Positions 40,504 through 50,622 of a stretch of 64,000 bases of DNA are shown here, piece after piece. The position numbers and the translations under genes were made by a program. Origin of the DNA: Trissonchulus latispiculum. Its lineage: Eukaryota; Nematoda; Enoplea; Enoplida; Ironidae. The stretch is taken from NCBI GenBank assembly GCA_030248195.1, contig JASAND010023061.1:1-64000 (forward strand), read 5' to 3'. Numbering within the stretch: position 1 is the stretch's first letter; the number at the start of each line of letters is the position of its first letter. The notes under the pieces were generated by a model. The model did no database searches, had not been told where the DNA came from, and worked only from the letters and a program-made list of their open reading frames with translations.

Positions 40504-41511
40504 TTAAGGTGCTGGTTTCCTTTCGGGTATTTTTTACTCATATGACTTTAATCCTTTACGTAAATAGCTAAAACTTGCTAAATAACCTATTTCCGTGTTC
40601 TTCCTGTTCTGGTCCTTTTCTGGGACCAGTCCCGGATTTTTAGGCCAAAAGATAAGAAAGTTTTGGTTTTTGGACTTAGGCTTCCACTTCCAGTACGTAG
40701 ACCAGACACGGGATTGGTTGTTATGGCTGGAAAGAGGACACAAAAATGAACATTTTTGCTTTTACAACCTTTGAGCTATCTCCAAGTATAAGCAAAAAAC
40801 CATTTTGAGGGTCAAAAAAATGGCCATTTTCGAGGAAATCAGTCTTTTCAAAATTACTGCCAAACCTTGCGAACAATTTTGTTCCATTTATACTCAATCG
40901 ACACAGCATCCAAATGCACATTTTATGAATCCCTATTAGCCGGACTTTATTGCTTTCAGCTAGAGATTTGGCCGGAAAACAATTTTGGCAAAACTGCGGT
41001 TATTTTGTTTTGAACTTCGATTTCTCAAAACCTACTCGACAGATTCCGGAGACTTTCGGCAAAATGGAAATTCGTACTATTGTGGAAGGGCGTTTTTCTT
41101 GGTTTTGGCTGAGGCGTTCACAGTTTCGAGATAATTTAGTGCAAAGTTTAAAAGCTTAGTGCTTCCGTGCATTTAGCAAATTTTCTCAACCGTTGAGCAA
41201 TACTGGGCAAATCCCCAAAAAACGTCCCTCGGCCCATATGTCCTCTCTATGATAGCCCAAAAAGAAATTTTGTCTGGTTCCGCAGTTTTGAAAAATCAAT
41301 GTTCAAAAATTTTTGGTCTATATTTAGTGGTTATGTCAATGTTTGCTAATTTTTTTAATAATTTTGCTAGTTTCGTAAGCTCATATGAATGTTCTGATTA
41401 TAAGCTTTAAAACGATGTATAAAGCTCTTTCAAACTCCCAACAATGCGAAAGTTATAGCGATTTAAATAATCACCACAAAAGCACTGCACAGAAGGATAC
41501 CACCACCTTAA
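40504..41511. mobile_element. TTAA element, GGTGGTGATTCC family, diverged copy 3
   Basis: TTAA/GGTGCTGGTTTCC at the left and GGATACCACCACC/TTAA at the right. The subterminal sequence near the right end (CAATGCGAAAGTTATAGCG then AATCACCACAAAAGCACTG) recurs at 44030-44055 plus 44611-44670. Confidence 0.7.
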
Positions 41512-42140
41512 GCTAGAGATTTGGCCGAAAAACGATTTTGGCAAAACTGCGATTATTTTCCTATATTCCTATTCCTATTCCTATATTCCAATATTCCTAT
41601 AGTAATTTAAGTTTGTGAAGTTGACAGTACATCTCAAAACGTGGTTATATTGTAGTTCTGTGACGCACTTTAATTAGAGGGCCATATTTGAGATAACAGA
41701 TGTTAGAATTTCATACTTTAATAAATGGAACAATCAATCATTTTCAACTGATGTGTAGGGTTGGCTTTATCGATTACTTCGCACTATATAAGTCTCTGTT
41801 GAAAACCAGTTGCGCCAGTTAGTGGGGTTAGTGTACAGTGAGGGGCCTGTCAATTTTGTCCGCCATTGCTCTGCAGTTAACTGTTGAGACCCGTACATTT
41901 TTACGTGAACTTCCGTTTGTTTTGTGTATAGAATATTGGTGCATTTTAGTAATATCTTTTGAGTTCCTAGTAAATCTAATTTGACTTCATTCATTTTCTT
42001 TAGGTTTGGAGGAGACTAGAGCAATAGGGAGAGTTTTTTAACATCACACACCTTTGACTTGAACCTGCGTATAGTTCACTAAATTACACGAAGTCCGGTC
42101 TTTATTTCGAGGATTGCATGAGCATGTAGGACCAAACTTT
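41512..42140. other. Unassigned
   Basis: Begins with a second copy of AGAGATTTGGCCGAAAAACG as found at 40965. Otherwise no feature recognised. Confidence 0.4.
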
Positions 42141-42146
42141 ACGTCA

Positions 42147-43933
42147 GGGGCCTGTTGCATAAAAGTCAGTAGTACTTGACTACTGAACTACTGAATTATT
42201 GAATTTGAATTCAGTAGTACTGAAACTTCCGTTGCATAAACGGCTACTGAAAAATTGGACTACTTAATTTCAATAGTTCAGTAGTAAATGCTTTTGAAAA
42301 ATTCCGCATTCGCAAAGAGTTTCAGTAGTCAGGTTCAGTAGTGCGGATAATGTTAGAATTTCGAAATAAATAGCTATGCCGTTAACATTCTTCTACAATT
42401 CCGGTTAAATAATGGTCTTAGCAAGAAATTAAGAGGAGTTGAAGAATTCTGCTTTTTCAGGCAACACAAATTAATCGGATTAAATTATAAGCTCCAATCA
42501 CATATTAGCACATTCATTACAATCTACATAATAAGTAACTAACAGATGATTCGATCTACGACTTGATGATGAGCGGTGGTGCCATAGAAGACTAAAGATA
42601 AGTTTATAAGTTTATAATTTTCGAACACTAAATTGAAATATCGCTGTGTGGGTTAGACATTAGGGCACTTGGGCACTGGCCAGTTTCCAATTGTGCAGGA
42701 CAAAAGTACTTGAACCTGTAAACTACGCCTGTATAACTATCAGGGTTTTGAAAGTGTGCAGCTCACAAAAGTAGGATATTCTCCCTACCTTCAAGTCTAA
42801 ACGTTCTACTTCCGTAAAATAGCAGTTGATAATAAATTATACGGTTATTAAAATTGAATTTCATTTCTAGCTGCATACAAACATGGAGCGCTAACTGTGA
42901 AAATATTGGCAGACACAGGCTTAAGGCGGCAGATGAGGTTCTTCGTACATGGTGCACTGGACAGGGAGGACACTACATAGAAGAAGAATCTTTTTAAAAG
43001 ATTTCAGGAGCGTCAGATAAGTCCCAGTTGTACTTTGAATTTGATTGTTTTATAGCTTTGAGGTTTAGCAGTATTTAGAATTTGTTTGGAAGAATGGCAG
43101 GCATGGGGGGTGAAAAAGGTCCCCCTGTGTCTGCTGTCACTTCTAAATCAAGTAGAATGTCTGGAACAATAATACTTCTTTTTTAAAATGTGAAACACTG
43201 GCAGATTTTCCTACTATTCTATTTGAGTGCTCGGCCTTTCCCTCCCTCCCTCCTTTCTTCGCTTCTACTTCTTTTTTCTTCTGATTCATCCTTTTTTAAT
43301 TCCCCACCCACCGAGCGGGTACATAGATTTCCGCCATCCTAGTCACTATTGATATGCGGGGGGCAATTGTTATCAGTGTATGATTTCGATTGCCTTGAGT
43401 GTGACTGCGATCACTTTAGCGTCGAGCTAAGGGGTCAAAAACCGCACGTCAGATCTGCTTGGGGGTCATGTTTTCTGTCCGTGACCTTCGTCTCTCCGCC
43501 TCTAGTCTGCCGTTCAGTTCAGCGGACCACGGGGAGCAGCACAAAAAAGGTCTCAGTGAGTACCTAAACTGTGCTAGGCACCACGATAAAAAAAAAAGTA
43601 ACTAACAACTGGTGATACTAAATGTTGGGGTTTTTGCAAATTATTATTATCGTTGAACGACAATAATGCTACTTAAGAATCAATTCTATCAGTGGTGCAA
43701 GACTCCTGAATTTTTTATTATTTTTCAGTAGTAAATAGTTAGTACTACTTAATTTTATGCAACAGGCGCTACTGAAAATTGTCAAAAACCACTACTGAAA
43801 CACTACTGAAATGGGTTTCAGTAGTACTTCAGTAGTACTGATTTTTATGCAACAGAATCCACTACTGAACTACTAACTATTAGACTACTGAACCGCTACT
43901 GAATGTTCAGTAGTGTTTCATGCAACAGGGCCC
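42147..43933. mobile_element. 1.8-kb element with CAGTAGT subterminal repeats
   Basis: Ends GGGGCCTGTTGCATAAA and TTTCATGCAACAGGGCCC are inverted repeats. About 150 bp at the left end and 200 bp at the right end are packed with AGTAGT/ACTACT words, with another TATGCAACAG inside each end. The middle is unrelated sequence. No transposase frame and no clear target duplication. Confidence 0.7.
43340..43562 (+). other. GC-richer segment with a strong splice-donor-like end
   Basis: Inside the CAGTAGT element, after a pyrimidine-rich tract, the composition changes to balanced GC. The segment ends at AGGTCTCA/GTGAGTACC, a near-consensus 5' splice site. A 72-codon frame at 43349 shows no domain. It could be a captured host non-coding exon or a regulatory island; nothing else supports a gene. 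Confidence 0.3.
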
Positions 43934-44054
43934 AGAAAAGTATTGGTAATTTTTTGCTAATTTTGCTCGTTTCGCAAGCTCATGTGAATATACATTTTAT
44001 AGGCTTTAAAATAATGTCTAAAGCTCTATCCAACTCCCAAAATTGCGTAAGTTA

Positions 44055-44610
44055 TGGGTCTATCACGATAAGGGCGGAACGCGATGCAGCTTAATTAATT
44101 AATTCCGCAGGTCAGACCTGCGGAATTCATTAATCACGCAAGTCAGCCCTGCGTGATTAATGAATTCCGCATGCCACACCTGCGGAATTCATTAATCACG
44201 CAAGTCAGCCCTGCGTGATTAATGAATTCCGCAGGTATGACTTGCGTGATTCATTAATCACGCCGGAATTCTTGTTAGAATTAATCTTTTATTGCTATGT
44301 TTAACGTGTAATTTTGTTAAAGTTTTTACAGTCTGGCCGGCTTAATTAATGAATCACGCAAGTCATACCTGCAGAATTCATTAATCACGCAGGGCTAATT
44401 TGCGTGATTAATGAATTCCGCAGGTGTGGCATGCGGAATTCATTAATCACGCAGGGCTGATTTGCGTGATTAATGAATTCCGCAGGTGTGGCATGCGGAA
44501 TTCATTAATCACGCAGGGCGGACTTGCGTGAATAATGAATTCCGCAGGTCTGACCTGCGGAATTAATTAATTAAGCTGCATCGCGTTCCGCCCTTATCGT
44601 GATAGACCCA
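44055..44610. mobile_element. Palindrome-array element with TTA duplication
   Basis: Terminal inverted repeats starting TGGGTCTATCACGATAAG, flanked by TTA (44052-44054 and 44611-44613). The interior is an alternating string of short hairpins. Type A is ATTCCGCAGGTC/GACCTGCGGAAT. Type B is AATCACGCA/TGCGTGATT around AAGTCAGCCC. They are joined by AATTCATTAAT linkers. Roughly five lie in each arm, arranged as one larger palindrome around a ~55-bp AT-rich centre. The TTA duplication suggests a PIF/Harbinger-type mobiliser. No coding capacity. Confidence 0.9.
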
Positions 44611-44727
44611 TTATAGCGTTTCAATCACCACAAAAGTACTGCAGCGTTTCAAAGAATCACCACAAAAGCACTGACGTATAAAAAAGCATTATCCAACTCC
44701 CAAAATTACGAAAGCTATATCTTACCT

Positions 44728-44820
44728 TAAGTTTCAGTTTAAGTGACTGAAACTGAAACCGGTACAAACTGAAACCTAGTTTCAGTCTCAGTTTCAGTTT
44801 CTGTGACTGAAACATCACTA
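44728..44820. mobile_element. hAT-like (GTTTCA)n element, end fragment
   Basis: Ends GTGACTGAAACATCACTA like the other copies, with TTTCAGTTTC words. The other terminus is missing. Confidence 0.7.
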
Positions 44821-44839
44821 GAGTGTCGCAGTGATCGCC

Positions 44840-45025
44840 TCTACACCAGACATGTGCAGGAGGGGAAGTTCTGGGGGGGGTGAAAGGCGGCCGAAGGCCG
44901 CCGAAAAACCGGATTTTTCCGGTTTTTTACCGGAAAAATCCGGATTCTGGGGGGGGTGAGGGGCCCTCGGGGGGGTGGGGTGAAAAACCCCCCCCCCAAA
45001 CCCCCCCCCCAAGCACATGTATGCT
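44840..45025. repeat. G/C-run repeat with nested palindromes
   Basis: CACCAGACATGTGCAGGA begins the segment, as at 52180. It contains GGCGGCCGAAGGCCGCC, CCGGATTTTTCCGG and long G or C runs, and ends GCACATGT. Confidence 0.6.
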
Positions 45026-45616
45026 CTACACCCGTATCCGCAACCAGTCTATCAAATGGTTAAGCTGAATATAGCAATGTTATGACTTAAAATTAAGGAT
45101 AAGGAATGCTACTAGATACTAAAAAGGAGGTGCCCCAGCAAACATCTGTCGAGCATGTGCGCGGTCCGCAGAAACTTACTACGTCGTTTGTCAAATAGTT
45201 CCCAGTAAATCACCACTCACCCAAGGACCCGTCCGACCCACCCTGCCACGTTTCGTGCCACCCTACACAATTAAAAATTTCTCATGTATGGTTAAATAAA
45301 AACAACTAAATTTTGGCACAAAGCCAGAAGTTATATTGTGCAGGTATTGCTATACTATGGCGTTTCCATTTCGTCCATTCACCATTAATCGATGTGTTCA
45401 GTTCAACCAAGAGTACATAATAAACGGATGGTAGTCAGAAGCTCAGCTCTAACGCTTACTCCTGTAGACTAAATGGATGGCTGAAGCCCTAGACGGACGG
45501 TTGAAGCTCAAATTTTGGACACTTCCCCTTGCGCAATCTACCGAGACTATTAAGGGGTGGCTAGCGTCAGGTAGAGCAGTCAGTCACAGCACTTCTATTA
45601 ATTATTATTCCTATGT
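45026..45616. other. Unassigned, with a solo CAAGAGT end
   Basis: CAAGAGTACATAATA at about 45408 matches the terminus of the CAAGAGT family, without a partner end nearby. No gene. Confidence 0.4.
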
Positions 45617-45624
45617 AGTTAATG

Positions 45625-46025
45625 TAGTGTTGCTTCAGTACAGTAGCCGGTTTTAGTTTCAGTTTCAGTTTCAGTCAGTGGTTCGAAATAATTTCAGTTT
45701 CAGTTTCAGTCGGAGTTTCAGTTTCAGTTCGCTTTAAAAACAACGGATTCCAGCTCTCTGAGTTAATATAAAGCCAATTGAATGTTTATTCAGCCTCTCT
45801 ACAGCAATGTTAACAGAATCGAAGCTCAAAACCTTAAAAATTTCAAGATTTAAGGAAAGACTGAAACTGACTCCAGTCCGAGTTTCAGTCTTTTACCCAA
45901 TATAGTTTCAGTCGGCTGTCTAAAAATGTTTCAGTTTCAGTTTCGGTTTCAGGTCTCTTGAAACTGAAACCTGTACAAACTGAAGCCTAGTTTCAGTTTC
46001 AGTTTCAGTGACTGAAACATCACTA
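45625..46025. mobile_element. hAT-like (GTTTCA)n element, copy in opposite orientation
   Basis: Reverse-complement relative of 24740-25232: starts TAGTGTTGCTTCAGTAC and ends GTGACTGAAACATCACTA, with shared unique blocks (AATTTCAAGATTTAAGG). The flanking 8-mers do not match. Confidence 0.85.
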
Positions 46026-48383
46026 GTCGTTCTTGTAGCCTTGAGAAACATCACAGGTATGTAATCACTGTGGCAATAATTCAGTAGCAGCATTCTCCCT
46101 TCCTCGAAAATTACACTCACAGCGTGCACTGTCCCTAACCGGAAAGGTTAGGTGACTATAAAAGGTAATTTCCATCTATCTGTAAACACTACAAAGAAAT
46201 TTAACTAAAATATTCTAAAATGGTTTTTACCTTGACTTACCTTAATTTCTTTAAATTTATCCGGAACAACGATTACTGACGCATATATATTTTTAAATTT
46301 GACGATTTCTAGAAACCTATATATATACATATATTATTTCAGGAGAAATGGGGACATCTATACGGAAATACGCTTAATTCTTAAGTCTATATGAAAACCA
46401 CAAATTTTGGGTATATTTCAGCAATTTAGCTTCTATACAAACATATAAATATATTACTTCATTGCTGCCAAAACTATTCTCGTCTAATTTCCATTGCATT
46501 GAGAATGGAAAACATTTTCTTTCAACTTGTTTACTGACAAACTGGTCCCTCAAACCAGTTTTACACAACCAGCCTGCTTTGGATCTACATATATGCGCTC
46601 TGCTAGCTTGAACATCAACTTGTTTACGTGAATAAAATTTGGAACATAGCCAGAAATCAATATGCAGGCTCTATGGGTATATACATACGGACCATTTCAA
46701 ATACAACAGCTGAAGTTATATAATTATGCTGTTACATAAATACAGGAAAGTATGCTGTAATGAGGTACGTTTGCCTTAGTTTAAAAAAGAATGGCGTGCA
46801 TGAAAGATGGGACCAGATGACCGGGTGGGCTGTACTCTATTCGGTCAGGACACGGTCACCCGCTACCACTGAGTCAAAAGCTTCGACCTTGTACTGATCT
46901 TGATTCATCAAGGTTATTTAAGTTCTTCAAGTCATAAGGCATCACTCATAAATCATAGTTATTTTCCGAAAAAGATACCAACCGCAGAAAAATCGGCTTT
47001 TTCACACAAAATTAGTTCTGCAAAATGGTTTCTAGAAAATTAAAATTAAGCGAAACGGTTCCGTCTGTGGTTTCCGTACGCTCACAATCAAAGTAGATTA
47101 CAAAAAACGAAGGAAATGCTCGGTTAATGACTTACCTACGTACGTACCGGTACTAATTTACCTTCCTACCTACAGAACTAAACTTATCAGCCATTTATTA
47201 GTGGCAGAACAAGAAAAATATAACGGTTACACTCAGCACTGTTAGATTATGCAAAAACAAAAACCATGTTTCACCGTCTACAACACAGTTCTAAGCCCAG
47301 TGGCGAACGTGCCCAATCTAAATTTGACTCAAAAGAAAACAAAAACTTCCAAATCCCGTTATGAGGTTCTCAAATCCATCAAACGCCGTCGTTCCATTTT
47401 TCGACGGCAAAATAGAAACGACTGTTTACTTTTATACAATGTGCTTATAGTTAGAACAAAAGACAATCAAAAGTTGGAAACTAACGCCAATGACAACGCA
47501 ATAACTATGTGTGCTCATAATTTGTAATGAACGAACACTATCAACAGATATATTAAAAATATACATACTTCAGATCACACTAGAAGTGTAGCGACTAAAA
47601 TATTGCTACGAAGCAAACTAAGCGTATGTATTACAAAATATGCTATACCAACATGGAAATGTGCTGAAAGTGGACTAAAGCATTACTCGTCGATGAAACC
47701 ATCCCTCCGAAATAGACAAAAGGAGATACATCAATGAAGCACAAATTTCGAATTCCGAAACTGCGATAAACGACCAAATATGCCACATGATGTCAACAAA
47801 AGTCCAAATTTTGTAGTGAAATTGCCATATTTTGCAAAGTGAAAAGGTCCGGCAGTTTCTGCTCAGATAATAATAATAATAATCAAACTTTGATTATCAA
47901 AATATGCAAATACAAAACGTTACAGGTAACGAAACAACGAATACAGGCTCTAAACGTTAATCTTAGATAAAACAAAGTAGGGTTAAAGTCATACAAGCAT
48001 ACACGCAGGATCAAAACCCGCAAAAGCACCCGGAATAAAAGAACACGCTTTGCAGACGTATTGGATATAAAGTTACGTATGTTGGTATTAACAAACAATG
48101 TATTAACCAAATAGACAACAAACAAATGATTCTAAACGGAAGTAGAAGACTAGAGAAACTACGGACAGTCTATAACAGCTATGCAACAATACTAATCAAT
48201 GTGACAGAAAATACATTGATTTACATTGCTAAACACACGTACGAGTATCACATGTTGCTAACAGTAGCAATATTGTACTGGATGCCAGTGAAACTGTTTT
48301 TATGCTCAGTAAACTGACTTTTACGCTGTACCAAAATGTCTGTCTGAACGAAAGATTGAAGACTACGGCGAACCCCACCCTTA
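46026..48383. other. Intergenic, unassigned
   Basis: AT-rich, with no domain-bearing frame. The 92-codon frame at 47249 (Lys/Arg-rich) has no recognisable homology or splice partners. Confidence 0.5.
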
Positions 48384-48605
48384 AAATCCTCAGGGACGTA
48401 TCCAGATTTTTGAAAGGGGGGTGATTTAACCCAATTTGTTGTTACAAAATGAGATTTGCGGAAAGAAAACATTTAAACTACTTCTCAGTAATTCCGGAAG
48501 GACAACTCAAAATGTTGTTAACCTCATGTGAAGATCTAGAGAGTTAAAGAATCAAAACGGGGTCTGGGGGGACAGAGCCCCCCAGAAGTTGGAAAACATT
48601 TTCAA
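48384..48605. repeat. Fragment of the CGTA-CC / AACTTCTGGGGG repeat family
   Basis: GGACGTATCCAGATTTTTGAAA and GGTCTGGGGGGACAGAGCCC followed by CCCAGAAGTTGG are hallmarks shared with 50941-51228, 57339-57724 and 58730-59441. Confidence 0.6.
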
Positions 48606-50253
48606 ATTTTGTTTCCCTCACGCATTAATTTAGAGCACTTTAATTTAACATGAAGTTAAAGGAATAGTCATTTTTGGAATAAATCACTGATTATTGTTGC
48701 AATGTATGAGCAAGGCTAAACGAATTTTATTCTAAAATGAAATAATCAACTTGTCGCTGGAATCGGCAATATGACAGAGAACGCGAATAGGCGTGGGTAT
48801 GGGGGCGCAGCCTCCCAGTTGAAAACTTTAGAAAGATGTACTACATTTGAAACCAATTTTTTCTGTTTCTGTACCTTTGCACAACCTTCCAGTTTCTTCC
48901 CTTTACACAAAAACTATGCCAACCCGAAGATTAATATAAAAATCAGCTTTCCTTGAAGGCAACCGCGTTGCTCCCCTTTAGCTTTACTGACTAACGAATT
49001 ATTCAGTTTTCTTTAACGCGTACATTATAAAATCCTAGGTGCATTCATAGTCCCGAATGTATAGAGACCCGCGTCGAAATATGCCTGTTTAGCCGTTTAA
49101 AATTAGTTGTAACGGATTCATGCTCACGAACGTCTGCTTTCATGCAAACGACCAAATAATGGAAGTACAATCCAAGTCAAGTCACGCCATCAAGTAATGA
49201 TTTCTGGAGACCCCTCACCTCTCACCCCAACCTCCTGCAAGGACAGCCATGTACATCAACACTCCACAAAATCCAGATTATACATAAGGTGCTCCCGGAA
49301 TAAATTCTAAGAAAATGATACACACAATAATCCATAAACCAACGTCCAATATATACATGCCATATGGATACAAATACAATAAACACAAGATCAAACATAA
49401 ATAAATGTAGCTAAATATATGTAAACGCCAGAGACAAAACCGGATCACCTGGTCGGCTCATGCTGATCAAAAAGGAAAGAAAAGGATCCATCAAAAATGT
49501 TAACCTGTTAATTTATCAATTTCCAGTATACATTTACCGCGTATGTAGCTTACTTGATTAAGTTTAATGATTTCCAAGAAAAATTATTATTCAGTCTCAA
49601 TGATTTCAATTTTATTCTACAAAGCAGGCGGCACATAGAAAACTGCATACAGAGTTTATAATGTGAATGTGAACAAGCCAGCATTTTCAGGGGCAGGTCA
49701 GCCCCGAATCCGACTCTTGTTATGTACGCTGAATCTGACTGTTGCTTTGTAAGCTCCTAACCTAACGATGGCTTTTTTTAAATTCCGGTTACATTATAAA
49801 TATGCGTTCCGGTTCCTTCTCTGGTAGCCATACTATTCACCCATACGCCAAACAAGTGAACAAACAAAGTAAAATTCTTCTACGACAATCAACGATTTCA
49901 AACATTCAATACAAACGCAGCAACGGAATTGATCCAAGCTTCAGACAGTAATGGACTACCTAATTGTAGAATAGTGGGCACACAGTGATACAGTCACAGA
50001 CACAGATCACATCATCACAACAGATACAGCCTCCTTTCATGATACATAATAGTCATTTTGTCCGCAATAATTGCACCTGCTAATAGCAATCTTCGGCATC
50101 GCACAGCACCGGGTAAAATATGAAGTATTTTAACGATATAAGATAAATATACGACTCAATGAGAGCTAACGAAACCTGCCATTGCTATGCCGAAGATTAC
50201 CGTGCTAACGTAGGGTTACATGTAACGTACATTACAAGAGTTTCGCCCCTAAT
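48606..50253. other. Downstream flank of headcase
   Basis: No gene recognised. The 3' untranslated region of headcase should lie at the right end of this stretch; a minus-strand AATAAA is at 49611-49616. Confidence 0.45.
49611..49616 (-). promoter_or_regulatory. Possible poly(A) signal of headcase
   Basis: TTTATT on the plus strand (AATAAA on minus), about 640 bases after the stop codon. No nearer hexamer was seen. Confidence 0.35.
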
Positions 50254-50622
50254 TCAAGCACAGCTGGACGCGGGTAGTCTAAGCTGACTTATATCTCGTA
50301 TTGGACGATGCTGAACATCTCCACAGGTAGGACAAAGCCTGCCATCTATTGTAAGGGCGGCCAGCTTTCCACAGTGACCGTTGGCCGTTGTGCCATTCAC
50401 AGTGGGCGGCGGAGCGGTAAACTTGGAACAGCGAGGACAGATGGGTTCACAGGCGCACTGAAAGGCAGCTATAATGTCGTAGTTGTACATCGTGCCCAGC
50501 TGAAGCACATCGCCCCGAAACCACTGGGTAGTCATGCAGCGTTGACAGGAAATGCGCGGTGACTTCCACAGACAGTCCACACAGGCCGCAAACAGAAACT
50601 GCACTTCACCTTCATGTTTCAC
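50254..50622 (-). CDS. heca: headcase terminal exon
   Basis: 123 codons including TGA, after the acceptor CGTTTTTAG. Encodes VQFLFAACVDCLWKSP, a CxxC pair, WFRGDVLQLGTMYNYDIIAA and several further CxxC pairs (CEPICPRC, CPTCG). A probable zinc-binding region conserved in HECA. Confidence 0.95.
   Translation of the reverse strand: MKHEGEVQFLFAACVDCLWKSPRISCQRCMTTQWFRGDVLQLGTMYNYDIIAAFQCACEPICPRCSKFTAPPPTVNGTTANGHCGKLAALTIDGRLCPTCGDVQHRPIRDISQLRLPASSCA

Noticed and set aside
44055..44610. Bacterial-type attachment or integron array
   Set aside because: The resemblance is only in paired short repeats; the TTA duplication and empty site show an ordinary eukaryotic DNA transposon insertion.
47249..47527. 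92-codon Lys/Arg-rich frame as a gene
   Set aside because: No recognisable domain, no splice partners, and composition like the surrounding AT-rich DNA.
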